This document shows, piece by piece, positions 63,954 to 64,000 of a stretch of DNA of 64,000 nt. The DNA is taken from NCBI RefSeq assembly GCF_000169375.1, contig NZ_AAXY01000001.1:124001-188000 (forward strand), given 5' to 3'. The notes below the pieces were generated by a model that saw nothing but the letters and a program-made list of their open reading frames with translations, was not told where the DNA came from and did not search any database. Every line of letters starts with the position of its first letter. Within the stretch, counting starts at the first letter, position 1. The DNA comes from Marinobacter sp. ELB17 (GTDB lineage Bacteria; Pseudomonadota; Gammaproteobacteria; Pseudomonadales; Oleiphilaceae). The position numbers and the translations under genes were made by a program.

Positions 63954-64000
63954 CGAGTTGGTGAACGCCAGTTTTTCAAAGGGCCAGCGGCGAATTCCGG

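Noticed and set aside
1..64000. CRISPR arrays, insertion sequences, prophage, rRNA or tRNA genes
   Set aside because: No spaced direct repeats, transposase or integrase, phage proteins, or tRNA/rRNA-like sequence was noticed by eye on either strand. A covariance-model tRNA search would be decisive.

Overview
The window is a contiguous piece of a gammaproteobacterial chromosome with high coding density and moderately high GC. The best guess for the organism is Marinobacter or a close marine relative. The strongest taxonomic clue is the right end. There, pilG-pilH-pilI-pilJ-pilK-chpA-chpB-chpC (minus strand) lies back to back with gshB-tonB-yqgE-ruvX-pyrR-pyrB-pyrC' (plus strand), which is the gene order known from Pseudomonas aeruginosa. 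The genus call rests on protein resemblance recalled from memory and was not checked by a search. I saw no rRNA, tRNA, CRISPR array, insertion sequence or prophage.

Left part (1-20 kb). A TRAP transporter (dctQ cut by the window edge, dctM) is followed by a DCC-family thiol protein, a cold-shock protein, a DksA/TraR-type zinc-finger protein and rlmA. Next is a peroxide-defence block: ahpC and ahpF flank a DUF3581 gene, and both ahp promoters carry a sequence with exact OxyR-box spacing. Two RNA methyltransferases follow (a SpoU-family enzyme and rlmE). Then comes a small encapsulin-type ferritin gene with no encapsulin, joined to a DUF302 gene and an unrecognised permease. rhlE (behind a long, hairpin-rich leader), ompW (behind tandem ANR/FNR-type boxes), a K+ channel, a BamE-like lipoprotein, marC, a DMT exporter and a large fadE complete the stretch.

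Middle part (20-45 kb). This holds housekeeping and accessory metabolism: a UbiA prenyltransferase, a PatB-type C-S lyase, an exported AstE-like peptidase, a NUDIX-metallo-beta-lactamase fusion, a thioesterase, a MATE exporter, tpx, a Bcr/CflA exporter with a LysR neighbour, a PlsC-type acyltransferase and RNase II. A copper operon follows (MerR regulator, copA, a 32-residue membrane peptide, a DUF411 protein), preceded by a MerR-type operator. Three cyclic-di-GMP genes lie around it. One is a normal-looking GGDEF protein. One is a GGDEF protein whose sensor region seems to have lost its second membrane segment. One is a broken EAL gene with a frameshift and an internal deletion. folE, a CoA-binding protein, a patatin and a zur-znuC-znuB operon with a Zur-like box close this part.

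Right part (45-64 kb). The Pil-Chp chemosensory system controls type IV pilus twitching: two response regulators, two CheW-like adaptors, the receptor PilJ, methyltransferase PilK, methylesterase ChpB and the giant hybrid kinase ChpA. Divergent from it are glutathione synthase, a TonB protein, YqgE, RuvX and the pyrimidine genes pyrR, pyrB and an inactive pyrC'.

No wholly new multi-gene system is certain. The parts most worth following are the encapsulin-less ferritin/DUF302/permease cluster, the DUF3581 gene inside the ahp block, the copA-coupled micropeptide with its atypical MerR regulator, the structured rhlE leader, and the eroded c-di-GMP genes.
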